From Micromonospora ferruginea (GTDB lineage: Bacteria > Actinomycetota > Actinomycetes > Mycobacteriales > Micromonosporaceae), in NCBI RefSeq assembly GCF_013694245.2, contig NZ_CP059322.2, positions 1,360,001 through 1,424,000 on the forward strand: a stretch of DNA of 64,000 bases, in the 5' to 3' direction. Below, in pieces: positions 20,420-28,681 of this stretch. Numbering within the stretch: the first letter of the stretch is position 1; the number at the start of each line of letters is the position of its first letter. The position numbers were made by a program, and so were the translations under genes. The notes under the pieces are model-generated. The model was not told the DNA's origin. It did no database searches and saw only the letters and a list, made by a program, of their open reading frames with translations.

Positions 20420-21361
20420 CTAGGCCCGGCGACGCCGTGCCGTCAGGTCCACGGCCGCGGCCTGCCACCGTGGATGGTGGAAGGTGAATCCGGCGTCGGT
20501 GAGCCGCCCGGGGGTGACGCGCCGGCTCTTCAGCAGCAGTTCGGTGTCGGAGCGCATCGCGAACGCCCCGACCTCCGCCATCCAGCGGGTGGCCGGCAGG
20601 CCGACCGGCATCCGCCACGCCGACCGTAGCTCCCGCATGAACTCGCGGTGCGGCAGCGGTTCCGGCGCCGCCAGGTTCACCGCGCCGGCGAGGTCGTCGC
20701 GGTCGATCAGGAACCGGACGGCGCGGACGAAGTCGTGCTCGTGGATCCACGAGACGTACTGCCGGCCGCCCGCGACCGGCCCGCCGAGCCCGAGTCGCGC
20801 GAGCCGGCTCAGCACGTCGAACACGCCCCCGCGGTCGGGGCTCATCACCATCGCCGACCGCAGCGCGAGCTTGCGGGTGCGCGGCGTCGCCGCCTGCTCC
20901 TGCGCGGCCTCCCAGGTGCGGGCGATCTCGATGCTGTAGGCCCAGTATCCGGGTACGCCACGCTCGTCGCCGCCGATCAGGCCGTCGTGCTCGTCGTTGG
21001 CCGCGTCGAAGCGGTGCGCGTAGATCGTCGCGGTGCTCATCTGCAACCACACCGCGGGCGGTCGGGTGGCCCGGGCGATGGCCTCGCCGACCACCCGCGT
21101 GGAGTCCACCCGTGAGCGCATCATGGCCTCGAGGTTCGGCGGGGTGTAGCGGCAGCTCACGCTGCGCCCGGCCAGGTTGACGACCACGTCGCTGCCGTCG
21201 ATCCGCTCGGCCCAGTCGCCCAGCGTGCGGCCGTCCCAGTGGACCTGGCGCCCGCCCCTCGGCGAGCGGGTCAGCAGCACCACGTCGTGGCCCTCGGCGG
21301 TCAACGCCCGGTCCAGGATCGTGCCGACCTGCCCGGTGCCTCCGGGAATGACGATCTTCAT
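20420..21361 (-). CDS. NAD(P)-dependent epimerase, TIGR01777/YfcH family
   Basis: A 313-residue short-chain-dehydrogenase-like protein. It begins at a Rossmann fold (MKIVIPGGTGQVGT, a G-x-T-G-x-x-G variant), has VVNLAGRSVSCRY in the family-specific position, and ends with the C-terminal DUF1731-type block (GRLTDAGFTFHHP). Members are widespread and lack a settled substrate; some affect cell-division or redox phenotypes. The start is the ATG at 21361, with GGAGG just upstream at a short three-base spacing. A promoter and an operator-like palindrome are readable directly upstream (21376-21430), so this gene is probably under dedicated transcriptional control. Confidence 0.85.
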   Translation of the reverse strand: MKIVIPGGTGQVGTILDRALTAEGHDVVLLTRSPRGGRQVHWDGRTLGDWAERIDGSDVVVNLAGRSVSCRYTPPNLEAMMRSRVDSTRVVGEAIARATRPPAVWLQMSTATIYAHRFDAANDEHDGLIGGDERGVPGYWAYSIEIARTWEAAQEQAATPRTRKLALRSAMVMSPDRGGVFDVLSRLARLGLGGPVAGGRQYVSWIHEHDFVRAVRFLIDRDDLAGAVNLAAPEPLPHREFMRELRSAWRMPVGLPATRWMAEVGAFAMRSDTELLLKSRRVTPGRLTDAGFTFHHPRWQAAAVDLTARRRRA

Positions 21362-21375
21362 GATCCTCCGCACCG

Positions 21376-21430
21376 CACCATATTTGAACACGTTCAACTT
21401 CACCGTATGGTGTGGCGCGTGCACGGTCAA
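21376..21430 (-). promoter_or_regulatory. Promoter with nested palindromic operator for the epimerase gene
   Basis: On the minus strand, TTGACC (21425-21430) and TACGGT (21402-21407) are separated by 17 bases, a good -35/-10 pair. The perfect palindrome TTGAAC-N2-GTTCAA (21384-21397) falls around the expected transcription start. An outer inverted repeat, CACCATA/TATGGTG (21376-21382 and 21406-21412), encloses it. The arrangement is typical of repression by a TetR-like dimer, but no obvious cognate regulator gene is adjacent. Confidence 0.6.
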
Positions 21431-21441
21431 GCGAGGGTGAC

Positions 21442-22362
21442 TCAGTCGCCGACCTGCAGCACCGCGTCGGCGAACTGCCGAGGCGCCTCCTGCGGCAGGT
21501 TGTGCCCGACGCCGCCGCCGACCGTCCGGTGCTCGTAACGGCCGGTGAACCGCGTCGCGTACGCCGAGGGGTCCAGGTGCGGCGCGCCGTTCGCGTCGCC
21601 CTCCAACGTGATGGCGGGCACGCCGATGCCCGGACTGCCGGCCAGCCTCGCCTCCCACTCGTCGTAGCGCGGCTCGCCCGGCGCGAGGCCGAGGCGCCAC
21701 CGGTAGTTGTGGATCACCACGTCCACGTGGTCGGGGTTGTCCAGGGCGGCGGCGCTGCGCGCGAACGTCGCCTCGTCGAACGCCCACCGCGGCGACGCGG
21801 TACGCCAGATCAGCCGGGCGAAGTCGCGGCGGTGCCGCGCGTACCCGTCGCGACCCCGGTCGGTGGCGAAGTAGAACTGGTACCACCAGGACAACTCCGC
21901 CGCCGGGGCCAGCGGCGCGCGGCCGGACGCCTGGCTCGCGATCAGGTAGCCGCTGACCGACACCAGCCCCGCGCAGCGCTCGGGCAGCAGGGCGGCGACG
22001 ACGTCGGCCGTGCGGGCGCCCCAGTCGAAACCGGCGAGCGTCGCCGCGTCCACGCCGAGGGCGTCCAGGAACGCCACCGTGTCGTGGGCCAGCGCCGCGG
22101 GTTGGCCGTTGCGGACGGTGTCGGCGGAGCGGAACCGGGTCGCGCCGTGACCGCGCAGAAACGGCACGAGCACCCGCCGGCCGGCCGCCGTCAGGAGCGG
22201 CACGACCTCGGCGAAGCTGTGGATGTCGTACGGCCAGCCGTGCAGCAGGACCACCACCGGGCCGCGCGGCGGACCGGCGTCGACGTACCCGATGTCGAGC
22301 GCCCCCGCGTCGACCCGGCGCAGACCGGCGGCGAAGGTCGCCGGGTCGGTGGCCTGGTTCAT
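21442..22362 (-). CDS. Alpha/beta-hydrolase, epoxide hydrolase/haloalkane dehalogenase type
   Basis: A 306-residue alpha/beta-hydrolase. LLHGWPYDIHSF near residue 40 is the oxyanion-hole HGxP motif. GFDWGA near residue 113 is the nucleophile elbow with Asp instead of Ser, as in epoxide hydrolases and dehalogenases. GGVGHNLPQEAP near the C terminus supplies the catalytic histidine. The cap region (about residues 140-230) contains aromatic residues expected to shape the substrate pocket. It would hydrolyse an epoxide or halide through an ester intermediate. It precedes the epimerase gene on the same strand, with a separate promoter in between, so co-transcription is possible but not required. 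Confidence 0.85.
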   Translation of the reverse strand: MNQATDPATFAAGLRRVDAGALDIGYVDAGPPRGPVVVLLHGWPYDIHSFAEVVPLLTAAGRRVLVPFLRGHGATRFRSADTVRNGQPAALAHDTVAFLDALGVDAATLAGFDWGARTADVVAALLPERCAGLVSVSGYLIASQASGRAPLAPAAELSWWYQFYFATDRGRDGYARHRRDFARLIWRTASPRWAFDEATFARSAAALDNPDHVDVVIHNYRWRLGLAPGEPRYDEWEARLAGSPGIGVPAITLEGDANGAPHLDPSAYATRFTGRYEHRTVGGGVGHNLPQEAPRQFADAVLQVGD

Positions 22363-22706
22363 CCCCGCTGCTCCTCGTGCTCGTCCCGCGCTGCCTGCAC
22401 GCTAGGGCGGCACGCGGAGCCGCGTCGGCGGTTCGGTCGAGGTGCCGCTCCGGCCGGGCGCGGCGGCTAGGATGCCGAGCCCGGACCGGCCCGCCGAAGG
22501 GCCGGGCGCGCGGGGGAGAGGACCGTCGCCGTCAGTCGGCGGTGGATGCCGGCCGTCGACGGCGGCGTGACGCTCCGGACGGGCTCTCGATGCCGAGCCT
22601 GCGCTCGGTGATCCGGCGGCGGATCGTTCCACCTCGTCGGCCGGCAGGCCGTACCGGAAACGGCGGTACCGCGTCGATGCCAGGCGACCGGTCCAACCGG
22701 TGTCGG
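22363..22706. other. Intergenic region, no gene recognised
   Basis: 344 bases between the start of the hydrolase gene and the stop of the DUF1206 gene. Reading frames here are Arg/Pro/Gly-rich shadows without motifs. I see small inverted repeats but no clear RNA, promoter pair or repeat family. Confidence 0.4.
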
Positions 22707-23510
22707 TCAGACCTTGCGGTAGCGCGCCTCGGTCACCGCGAACAGCCCGTACGCCGCGAAACCGACCGCCACCACGAGCAGCAGCGCGGTGCCGTAGGTC
22801 TCGCCCGCCAGCGTCCGCAGCGCCGCGTCGAGCCCGCGCGCCTTGTCCGGGTCGAAGCGCCACGCCGCCACCACGAACAGCACGCCGGCGATGCCGTACG
22901 CCAGGCCCTTGGCCACGAAGCCCGCCACGCCGAGCCGGCGCACGAGCCGCCGGGTGGCCGCCGCCATCTCGCCGACCCGCAGGTGCTTCTCGAAGCGCCC
23001 GGTGAAACCGACGAACGCCAGCCATCCGCCGAGGCCGGCCAGGACCAGCCCGACCACCATGACGGCGGCCCGGCCCCCGCTCGACGCGAGCAGGCCCTCC
23101 GCGGTGTCCTGCTGGGTGTCGGCGCTGGACGACTTCTTGCCGCGCAGCACCTTGACGCCGCTGAACGCGAGGTAGAGGTAGAACGCGGCCCGGCCGGCCG
23201 ACGCCAGCCGCTCGCCGGCCCGGCGGTCCCGGAGCAGCTCCAGCACCTGCCAGAGCGCCATGGCCACCAGCCCGACGACGATGGCCGCGATGAGCACCAG
23301 ACCGAACGGCTCGTCGGCGATCTCCTGCATGGCGCCCGACTGGTCGCCGTCGGCGGTCGGCCCGCCCGAGGCGACCCGGACCACCACCCAGGCGAAGAGC
23401 AGGTGCAGGATCCCGTAGCCGACGAAGCCGGCCCGGGTGAGACGCTCCAGGGCCGGGTTGTCGGCGGCGCGGGAGACGGCGCCGCGGGCCCGTTCGGACA
23501 GCGATGACAT
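22707..23510 (-). CDS. DUF1206 family membrane protein
   Basis: A 267-residue protein with six hydrophobic helices arranged as three similar two-helix units. Each opens with a family-type aromatic/Gly helix (LTRAGFVGYGILHLLFAWVV, ASAGRAAFYLYLAFSGVKVL, LGVAGFVAKGLAYGIAGVLF). This is the DUF1206 triplet found mainly in actinobacteria; its function is unknown. The start at 23510 follows the usual charged N-terminal amphipathic segment (SSLSERARGAVSRAADNPAL). It lies 83 bases downstream of the cellulase gene on the same strand, probably as its own unit. Confidence 0.8.
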   Translation of the reverse strand: MSSLSERARGAVSRAADNPALERLTRAGFVGYGILHLLFAWVVVRVASGGPTADGDQSGAMQEIADEPFGLVLIAAIVVGLVAMALWQVLELLRDRRAGERLASAGRAAFYLYLAFSGVKVLRGKKSSSADTQQDTAEGLLASSGGRAAVMVVGLVLAGLGGWLAFVGFTGRFEKHLRVGEMAAATRRLVRRLGVAGFVAKGLAYGIAGVLFVVAAWRFDPDKARGLDAALRTLAGETYGTALLLVVAVGFAAYGLFAVTEARYRKV

Positions 23511-23593
23511 GCGCCGACATTGACCCGCGGCGGCACCGGCCAAACCTGCCGTCCGAGTTGCCGCGGCGGCCTGACGCCGCGGCACCTCGGGGG

Positions 23594-25711
23594 TCAGGCG
23601 ACGCTGCCGGTGACCGAGGTGCCGGCCTTGGTGATCCGGTACGTGATCTTCGTGCCGCTCCAGAAGTGGAAGGTGAGGGTGACCGTGCCGTCGTTCACCT
23701 CGGCGAAGAACTCCGGTTTCAGGATGATCGTGCCGGCGGTGTAGTCGGGCTGGAAGTGTCCCCAGAACTCCTTGTACGGCGTCCAGTTGGCCGGGCCGGC
23801 GGGGCTGCCGTCGGGGTAGGTGGCTTCCATGGTGGCGAGCTGGTCGCCGTGGAACTGGGTGGGGACGGCGAAGCTGCTGGTCGTGCCGGTGGCGGCCGAC
23901 TGGGTGGGCGGGTCGGAGCTGATGACGTCGATCCGCCAGGGCACGCCCTGGGAGAAGCGGGCCTCGACGGTGGAGTTGACGCCGTACGCCCGGTTGCCCG
24001 CCAGCCGGCTCACCGCCGCTGCGGTGAGCGTGAGGGTGGTGCCGGAGACCGTGTAGTCGGTGCCGCTGGTCAGCGGCGTGCCGCCCTGCCAGAGACCGCG
24101 GAACGTCAGCCCGTTGAGGTTGAGCGTGAGGGCCTTCGCGGTGATCGTGCCGGTGCGCGGCACGTACACCTGGTCGGTGGAGGCGGTGCCGGAGCGGGTG
24201 GTCCAGCTCGCCTTGAGCATGTCGTACACGCCCTGGTCGCGCCAGCGCAGCTCGGTGCGGTTCAGGAACTGCCCGGCGTCCCAGAGCATGGTGGTGAGGT
24301 TGCGGGTGCGGGCGTGGTAGCCGACCGCCTCGAGGTATTTCAGGAACTCGCCGCGTTCGATGATGCCCGGCCGGGTGTGGTCCCAGGAGAGCAGCGCCCA
24401 CTCGCCGATGACGACCGGGATGCCGCGGGCGAGGAACGTGTCGTGGACCCGGTCGAACGTGTCCACCAGGTCCTTCTCCACGTTGGCGTCGTAGCGGGTG
24501 CCGCCGGCGATGTTCACGCTGAACGGCCACCACCCGTAGAAGTGCACGGTGGCGGCGAGGTTGGGGTCGCGCAGCGCGTCGATGCCGGCGGCCAGCGCGT
24601 CCAGCCGGGCCTGCTCGCCGCTGGTGTGGAGAGTGGGCAGGACCAGCAGCCGGGTGGCGTTGTTGCCGCCGGTGGCGCGCACGATGCGGACGAACTCGGC
24701 GTTGAGTTCCCGCGTCGCGGTGTCACCCTGCGCGTCGGTGGTGTCGGCGAACTGCGGCTCGTTGATGCTCTCAAAGACCAGCTTCGGCGAGTGGCCGCGG
24801 AACGTGGTGGCGATCTGGGTCCACAGCGCCCGGTACCGGTTCGTCACCGTGGCCCGGTCGGCGGGGTAGGTGTTGAGCCACTGCCAGGAGTCGTGGTGGA
24901 GGTTGATCATCACGTAGAGGTCCTCGGCGAGCGCCCAGTCGACGATCTGCCGTACCCGGTTCAGCCACGCCGCGTCGATGGTGTGGTCGGGCGCTGGGCC
25001 GTGGTGGTTGCTCCACGTGATCGGGAGCCGGATGCTGCGGTAGCCCTGCGACCGGACGTGGCGCAGCAGGGCCTGGGTGGTGAGCGGGTTGCCCCAGGCG
25101 GTCTCGTCCGGGATGGCGTCGAGCGTGTTGCCGAGGTTCCAGCCGGGTTGCATCGCGGCCACCGTGGCCGTCGGGTTGCCGGCCGGCGGTGGCGTGGTCG
25201 GTGGCGTCGACGGCGACGTCGTGGGTGTCGCGGTGGGCGAGGGGGTCGACGACGGGCTCGTGGTCGGCGACGGTGTGCCGCCGGGGCTGCCGGTGCAGGC
25301 CACGCCGTTGAGGGTGAAGTCGGCCGGCGCGCTGTTGGCGCCCGACCACGATCCGTTGAACCCGAACGACACGGTGGCGTCGGTGCCGACGGCGGCGTTC
25401 CAGGCGGCGTTCGTCGCGGTGACCTGGCTGCCCGCCGAGGTGACCGTGGCGTTCCACGCCTGGGTCACCCGCTGGCCGGACGGGAACGTCCACGCCAGTC
25501 GCCAGCCGTCGACCGGGCTGCCGAGGTTGGTCACCTCCACCGACGCGGTGAACCCGCCCGGCCACTGTGACGGCACCGTGTACGCCACGCGGCAGCCAGC
25601 GGCGGCCTGGGCACCCACGGCCACCGTCATCGACGCCACCAGCAGCGCCGCCACGCTCCCGGCGAGCAGGCCGATGCGGAGGCGTGCTCTTCGTATGCTC
25701 TGCGGACTCAT
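23594..25711 (-). CDS. Secreted endoglucanase, CBM2-GH5-X2
   Basis: A 705-residue exported cellulase. Layout: Sec signal peptide with twin Arg (residues 1-38); family 2 carbohydrate-binding module (39-140; Trp50 in SQWPGGF, Trp70 and Trp122, Cys40-Cys139 pair); Pro/Thr/Ser linker (143-178); GH5 catalytic domain (about 182-500) with GWNLGNTLDAIP at its start, acid/base Glu318 in SINEPQF and nucleophile Glu437 in VIGEWALLSW; X2-like immunoglobulin module (about 507-605); and a C-terminal beta-rich part. It would cut beta-1,4-glucans in crystalline plant material outside the cell. The ATG at 25711 has AGGAG nine bases upstream. Promoter and operator are described at 25978-26042; the divergent LacI gene is the obvious candidate regulator. 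Confidence 0.93.
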   Translation of the reverse strand: MSPQSIRRARLRIGLLAGSVAALLVASMTVAVGAQAAAGCRVAYTVPSQWPGGFTASVEVTNLGSPVDGWRLAWTFPSGQRVTQAWNATVTSAGSQVTATNAAWNAAVGTDATVSFGFNGSWSGANSAPADFTLNGVACTGSPGGTPSPTTSPSSTPSPTATPTTSPSTPPTTPPPAGNPTATVAAMQPGWNLGNTLDAIPDETAWGNPLTTQALLRHVRSQGYRSIRLPITWSNHHGPAPDHTIDAAWLNRVRQIVDWALAEDLYVMINLHHDSWQWLNTYPADRATVTNRYRALWTQIATTFRGHSPKLVFESINEPQFADTTDAQGDTATRELNAEFVRIVRATGGNNATRLLVLPTLHTSGEQARLDALAAGIDALRDPNLAATVHFYGWWPFSVNIAGGTRYDANVEKDLVDTFDRVHDTFLARGIPVVIGEWALLSWDHTRPGIIERGEFLKYLEAVGYHARTRNLTTMLWDAGQFLNRTELRWRDQGVYDMLKASWTTRSGTASTDQVYVPRTGTITAKALTLNLNGLTFRGLWQGGTPLTSGTDYTVSGTTLTLTAAAVSRLAGNRAYGVNSTVEARFSQGVPWRIDVISSDPPTQSAATGTTSSFAVPTQFHGDQLATMEATYPDGSPAGPANWTPYKEFWGHFQPDYTAGTIILKPEFFAEVNDGTVTLTFHFWSGTKITYRITKAGTSVTGSVA

Positions 25712-25977
25712 CGCACTTTCTCTCCTGCCGTTGCGGATCGATCCGTGGATGGCGGCCGGCACCCGCCAGCCGGCGCCCGCCGGGGCGGTCGTGCCCCGGC
25801 GGGCGCGGCTCGACGTCGGCCGATGAGCCGATCGGGTCGAGATCCGGTGCCGCCGCCTTCGGGCGCGCGAAGGCGGGCCGGACGCCCGGACGGGCGCTCC
25901 GGTGCTCGCGCGCGGAGTGGTCTCTCGCGGACGCTGCCCTCGGCGTCCGCCCGTGCCGCACGGCTCCCGCAGCCGTA

Positions 25978-26042
25978 GAAACTTTCGACGTACGGTGGAA
26001 AGTTTCGAGCCGGACGCTACTCGTCCTGTTGATGAGCGTCAA
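25978..26042 (-). promoter_or_regulatory. Cellulase promoter with two GAAA(C/G)TTTC operators
   Basis: On the minus strand, TTGACG (26037-26042) and TAGCGT (26014-26019) are exactly 17 bases apart. Two 11-base sites follow, GAAACTTTCGA (25978-25988) and GAAAGTTTCGA (25998-26008), read on the plus strand; each core is palindromic (GAAA-N-TTTC), and their starts are 20 bases apart. They overlap or follow the predicted transcription start near 26007, a repressor position. CGAAAnTTTCG boxes are known upstream of xylanase and other glycosidase genes of streptomycetes. The leader to the start codon would be nearly 300 bases and holds no gene I can support. Confidence 0.65.
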
Positions 26043-26108
26043 TGCGATGGAGGTGTCGCCACGGCCTTCACCGGTCACTGTCGCCCCGCCGGGCGGTCGG
26101 TCGCGGGC

Positions 26109-26120
26109 GGAAAGATTTCC
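26109..26120. promoter_or_regulatory. Palindrome upstream of the lacI-family gene
   Basis: GGAAA-GA-TTTCC is a perfect 12-base inverted repeat, 77 bases before the TTG start of the LacI-family gene. Its half site resembles the cellulase operators, so it may be an autoregulatory site. The inference rests on similarity and position only. Confidence 0.4.
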
Positions 26121-26196
26121 GCGCGGAAGCGACGACGGACGTCGATGCGGATATCCTTGCCGCGCAGACACTCGGACCGGCGTGGGAGGAGCCAGG

Positions 26197-27252
26197 TTGT
26201 CGCACGCCGAGCCGGACGAGGCGGTCGCCGAGCGGGACGACGCGCCCGGTGGTCCGGGCCGGCCGGTGACGATCTCCTACATCGCCCGGACCGCCGGTGT
26301 GTCGATCCCGACCGTCTCGAAGGTCATCAACGGCCGCTCCGGCGTGGCGTCGGAGACGCGGGCCCGTGTCGAGGCGCTGATCAGCCGGCTCGGCTACCGC
26401 AGGCCGGCGCCGTCCACCCGCAGCAACCTCGTGGAACTCGTCTTCGGGCAGTTGGAGCACATGTGGGGGATCGAGGTCATCCGCGGCGTGGAGCAGGTCG
26501 CCCGTGCGCATCGGGTGGGCGTCGTGCTGACCGAGTTCGGTCCGGAACGCGGCGGGGTCCGCTACTGGATCGACGACACGCTCGCCCGCCGCCCGGACTG
26601 CGTGATCTCGGTGGCGCAGTTGTCGAGTGCGGAACGGGACCAGCTACGTGCCCGGGGCATTCCGTTCGTGGTCTTCGATCCCAGCGTCGAACTGCCCGAC
26701 GGCGTGCCCTTCGTCGGGGCGACGAACTGGGCGGGCGGGCGGTCCGCCACCCGGCACCTCATCGAGTTGGGGCACCACCGGATCGCGGCGATCGTCGGCC
26801 GGGACCGGATCCTGTGCTGTCGTGCGCGGCTCGACGGCTACCGCTCCGCGATGGAGGCCGCCGACCTGCCGGTCGGCGGTGACCTGGTGGAGCGGGCCGA
26901 CCTGACGGTCGAGGGCGGGCGGTCCGCCGCCCGACGCCTGCTCGGCGGCGCCGACCGCCCGACCGCCATCTTCGCCACCAACGACCTGCAGGCGATCGGG
27001 GTCTACCGGGCCGCGCGGGAACTCGGGCTGCGCATCCCGGCCGAGCTGAGCGTGGTGGGCTTCGACGACCTGCCCGTCGCCGCCCTGGTCGAACCGCCAC
27101 TGACCACCGTCCACCAGCCGCTGGCCCAGATGGCGGTGGCCGCGACCGAACTGGCACTCGCTCTGGGGCGAGGCGACCGGACGCCGAGCACCGGTGTGGA
27201 GTTGGCGACCACGCTCGCGCTGCGGGCCAGCACCGCCGCGCCGCCACGCTGA
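26197..27252 (+). CDS. LacI-family transcriptional regulator
   Basis: A 351-residue repressor-type protein. An N-terminal charged tail of about 24 residues precedes the LacI helix-turn-helix: VTISYIARTAGVSIPTVSKV at residues 25-44, followed by NGRSGVASETRARVEALI. The periplasmic-binding-like ligand domain runs from about residue 80, with VELVFGQLEHMWGIEVIRGVE, a central RLDGYRSAMEAA block, and AIFATNDLQAIGV and VVGFDDLPVAALVEPPLTTV near the end. A sugar-type effector is expected. I chose the TTG at 26197 because GGAGGA lies six bases upstream; upstream codons are non-conserved. It diverges from the cellulase gene, whose control region holds LacI-like operators, so it probably regulates it; similar boxes at 41883-41918 could be further targets. 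Confidence 0.9.
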   Translation: MSHAEPDEAVAERDDAPGGPGRPVTISYIARTAGVSIPTVSKVINGRSGVASETRARVEALISRLGYRRPAPSTRSNLVELVFGQLEHMWGIEVIRGVEQVARAHRVGVVLTEFGPERGGVRYWIDDTLARRPDCVISVAQLSSAERDQLRARGIPFVVFDPSVELPDGVPFVGATNWAGGRSATRHLIELGHHRIAAIVGRDRILCCRARLDGYRSAMEAADLPVGGDLVERADLTVEGGRSAARRLLGGADRPTAIFATNDLQAIGVYRAARELGLRIPAELSVVGFDDLPVAALVEPPLTTVHQPLAQMAVAATELALALGRGDRTPSTGVELATTLALRASTAAPPR

Positions 27253-27292
27253 GCAGGGTTCCGGCCGCCGGCGCTCGGCCGTGCCCCGCGGG

Positions 27293-27961
27293 TCAGCCCG
27301 GCGGGCCGGGATCGTTGTACTCGTCGGCGACCTCCTGACCGGACAGCTTCTGGATGGCGGTCATGATCTCGTCGGTGACCGCCCGCCGGGCCTGCCCGGC
27401 GCTGCCGGTGGTCTGCCGGGCGAAGTGCAGCGGTGTGCCGAAGCGCACGGTGACCCGCCCGGGCCGGGGCAGCCGGGCGCCGACGGGTTGGATCCGGTCG
27501 GTGCCGAGCACGGCGACCGGGACCACCGGGGCTCCGGAGGCCAGCGCGAGCCAGGCGACGCCGGTGCGGCCGCGGTAGAGCCGACCGTCGCGCGAGCGGC
27601 TGCCCTCCGGGTGGATGCCGAACGCGCGGCCGGCGGCCAGAACGTCCAGCGCGACCTGAAGCGACGCCTGGGCCGACCGGTGCCCACCTCGACGCACCGG
27701 AACGGCGTCGATCCCGGTGAGGCAGGTGCGGGTGAGCCAGCCCTTGACGCCCGGCTGCCGGAAGTAGTCGTCCTTGGCCAGGAAGGCGACCGGGCGGGGC
27801 GCCAGCAGCGGGATCACCACGCTGTCGAGGAAGGAGATGTGGTTGGCGGCGAGGATCACCGGACCGCGCCGGGGGACGTTGTCCCGCCCGTCGACCACCG
27901 GCCGGAAGGCGAGCCGGCCCAGCGGCGCCAGCACCAGTCGGGTGGTGGTCTGCAACAGCAC
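27293..27961 (-). CDS. 1-acyl-glycerol-3-phosphate acyltransferase-like (PlsC) protein
   Basis: A 222-residue membrane-associated acyltransferase. NHISFLD near residue 40 is the H-x4-D catalytic motif, and IHPEGSRSRDG near residue 115 is the phosphate-binding F-P-E-G-T-R equivalent. A downstream P-V-V-P-V-A block completes the family pattern. It probably transfers an acyl chain to a lysophospholipid or related acceptor. The GTG at 27961 has GGAGG five bases upstream. It follows the TetR gene by 15 bases on the same strand, so the two are likely co-transcribed. This would place a lipid-modifying enzyme under the same repressor as the divergent drug exporter. Confidence 0.87.
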   Translation of the reverse strand: MLLQTTTRLVLAPLGRLAFRPVVDGRDNVPRRGPVILAANHISFLDSVVIPLLAPRPVAFLAKDDYFRQPGVKGWLTRTCLTGIDAVPVRRGGHRSAQASLQVALDVLAAGRAFGIHPEGSRSRDGRLYRGRTGVAWLALASGAPVVPVAVLGTDRIQPVGARLPRPGRVTVRFGTPLHFARQTTGSAGQARRAVTDEIMTAIQKLSGQEVADEYNDPGPPG

Positions 27962-27976
27962 GGGATCCTCCGGAGG

Positions 27977-28579
27977 TCAGCGGGTGGCGGGTGCCGTGGT
28001 GCGCCCGAGATGGGCGTCCAGCGCGGCGTGCAGCAACGGTTCGACGTCGTCGTCGCGCACCATGAGTTGGAGGCTGCCCCACCGCCAGAGCGCGGCGATG
28101 CCGTGCAGGTTGGCCCAGAGCGCGCCGGCGACGACCGGTGGCGCGGGCGTGCCGGCCAGGTCGGGTCGGGCCCGCGCGACCAGGTCGACCAGGACGCCGA
28201 AGAGCTGGTCGCTGGCGTCCCGCAGCCCGACGCCGTTGCCGCGCAGCAGGTCGTGCCGGAACATCAGCTCGAACATGCCGTGGTGGGTGCGCGCGAAGCG
28301 CAGGTAGAGCCGGCCCAGGGCGAGCAGTTGGTGGTGCGCGTCCGCCTCGGCGTCGTCGATCGTCTCGGCGACCTCCCGGCCGAGCTGTTGGTAGCCCTCA
28401 CGCGCGATGGCCGCCAGCAGGGCGAGGTGGGTCGGGAAGTGCCGGCGCGGCGCGCCGTGGGAGACGCCGGCCCGGCGGGCGATCTCCCGCAGCGTCAGCG
28501 CCCCGACGCCCTCGCGTTCCAGCAGGTCGACGCCGGCGCGCACGAGTCGGGCACGGAGGGTGCTGTCCGGCTGCGGCAT
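27977..28579 (-). CDS. TetR-family transcriptional regulator
   Basis: A 200-residue regulator with the TetR N-terminal DNA-binding domain: LVRAGVDLLEREGVGALTLREIARRAGVSHGAPRRHF, spanning helices 1-3, where G-V-S-H-G-A-P-R-R-H-F is the recognition helix pattern. The C-terminal ligand domain contains the W-H-G-like ALWANLHGIAALW segment seen in TetR_C_33-type members. The start codon (28577-28579) abuts the first of two strong palindromes, so the protein most likely represses its own operon and the divergent MFS exporter gene. The inducer is unknown and probably an exported toxic compound. Confidence 0.9.
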   Translation of the reverse strand: MPQPDSTLRARLVRAGVDLLEREGVGALTLREIARRAGVSHGAPRRHFPTHLALLAAIAREGYQQLGREVAETIDDAEADAHHQLLALGRLYLRFARTHHGMFELMFRHDLLRGNGVGLRDASDQLFGVLVDLVARARPDLAGTPAPPVVAGALWANLHGIAALWRWGSLQLMVRDDDVEPLLHAALDAHLGRTTAPATR

Positions 28580-28614
28580 AGACAGTGTCTACCAGCCTCG
28601 GTAGACACTGTCTA
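28579..28614. promoter_or_regulatory. Twin TetR-type operators between tetR and MFS genes
   Basis: Two 13-base palindromes, TAGACAGTGTCTA (28579-28591) and TAGACACTGTCTA (28602-28614), are identical apart from the strand of the central base. Their centres are 23 bases apart, about two DNA turns, on the same helix face. They occupy most of the gap between the divergent TetR and MFS genes, and the first touches the tetR start codon. Strong binding by the adjacent TetR protein is expected. Confidence 0.8.
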
Positions 28615-28681
28615 CCGGTGAGCCGGGTCACCTCTCGCCAGGACGGGAATCAGGCCGGCGGAGGCTGGCCTGAACCAAGGT

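Noticed and set aside
23504..25570. Plus-strand frame of 688 codons over the cellulase gene
   Set aside because: Its composition is an antisense artefact; the minus strand has signal peptide, CBM2, GH5 and X2 motifs.
26014..26060. A second, plus-strand promoter for the LacI gene within the cellulase promoter
   Set aside because: No properly spaced -35/-10 pair could be read on the plus strand.
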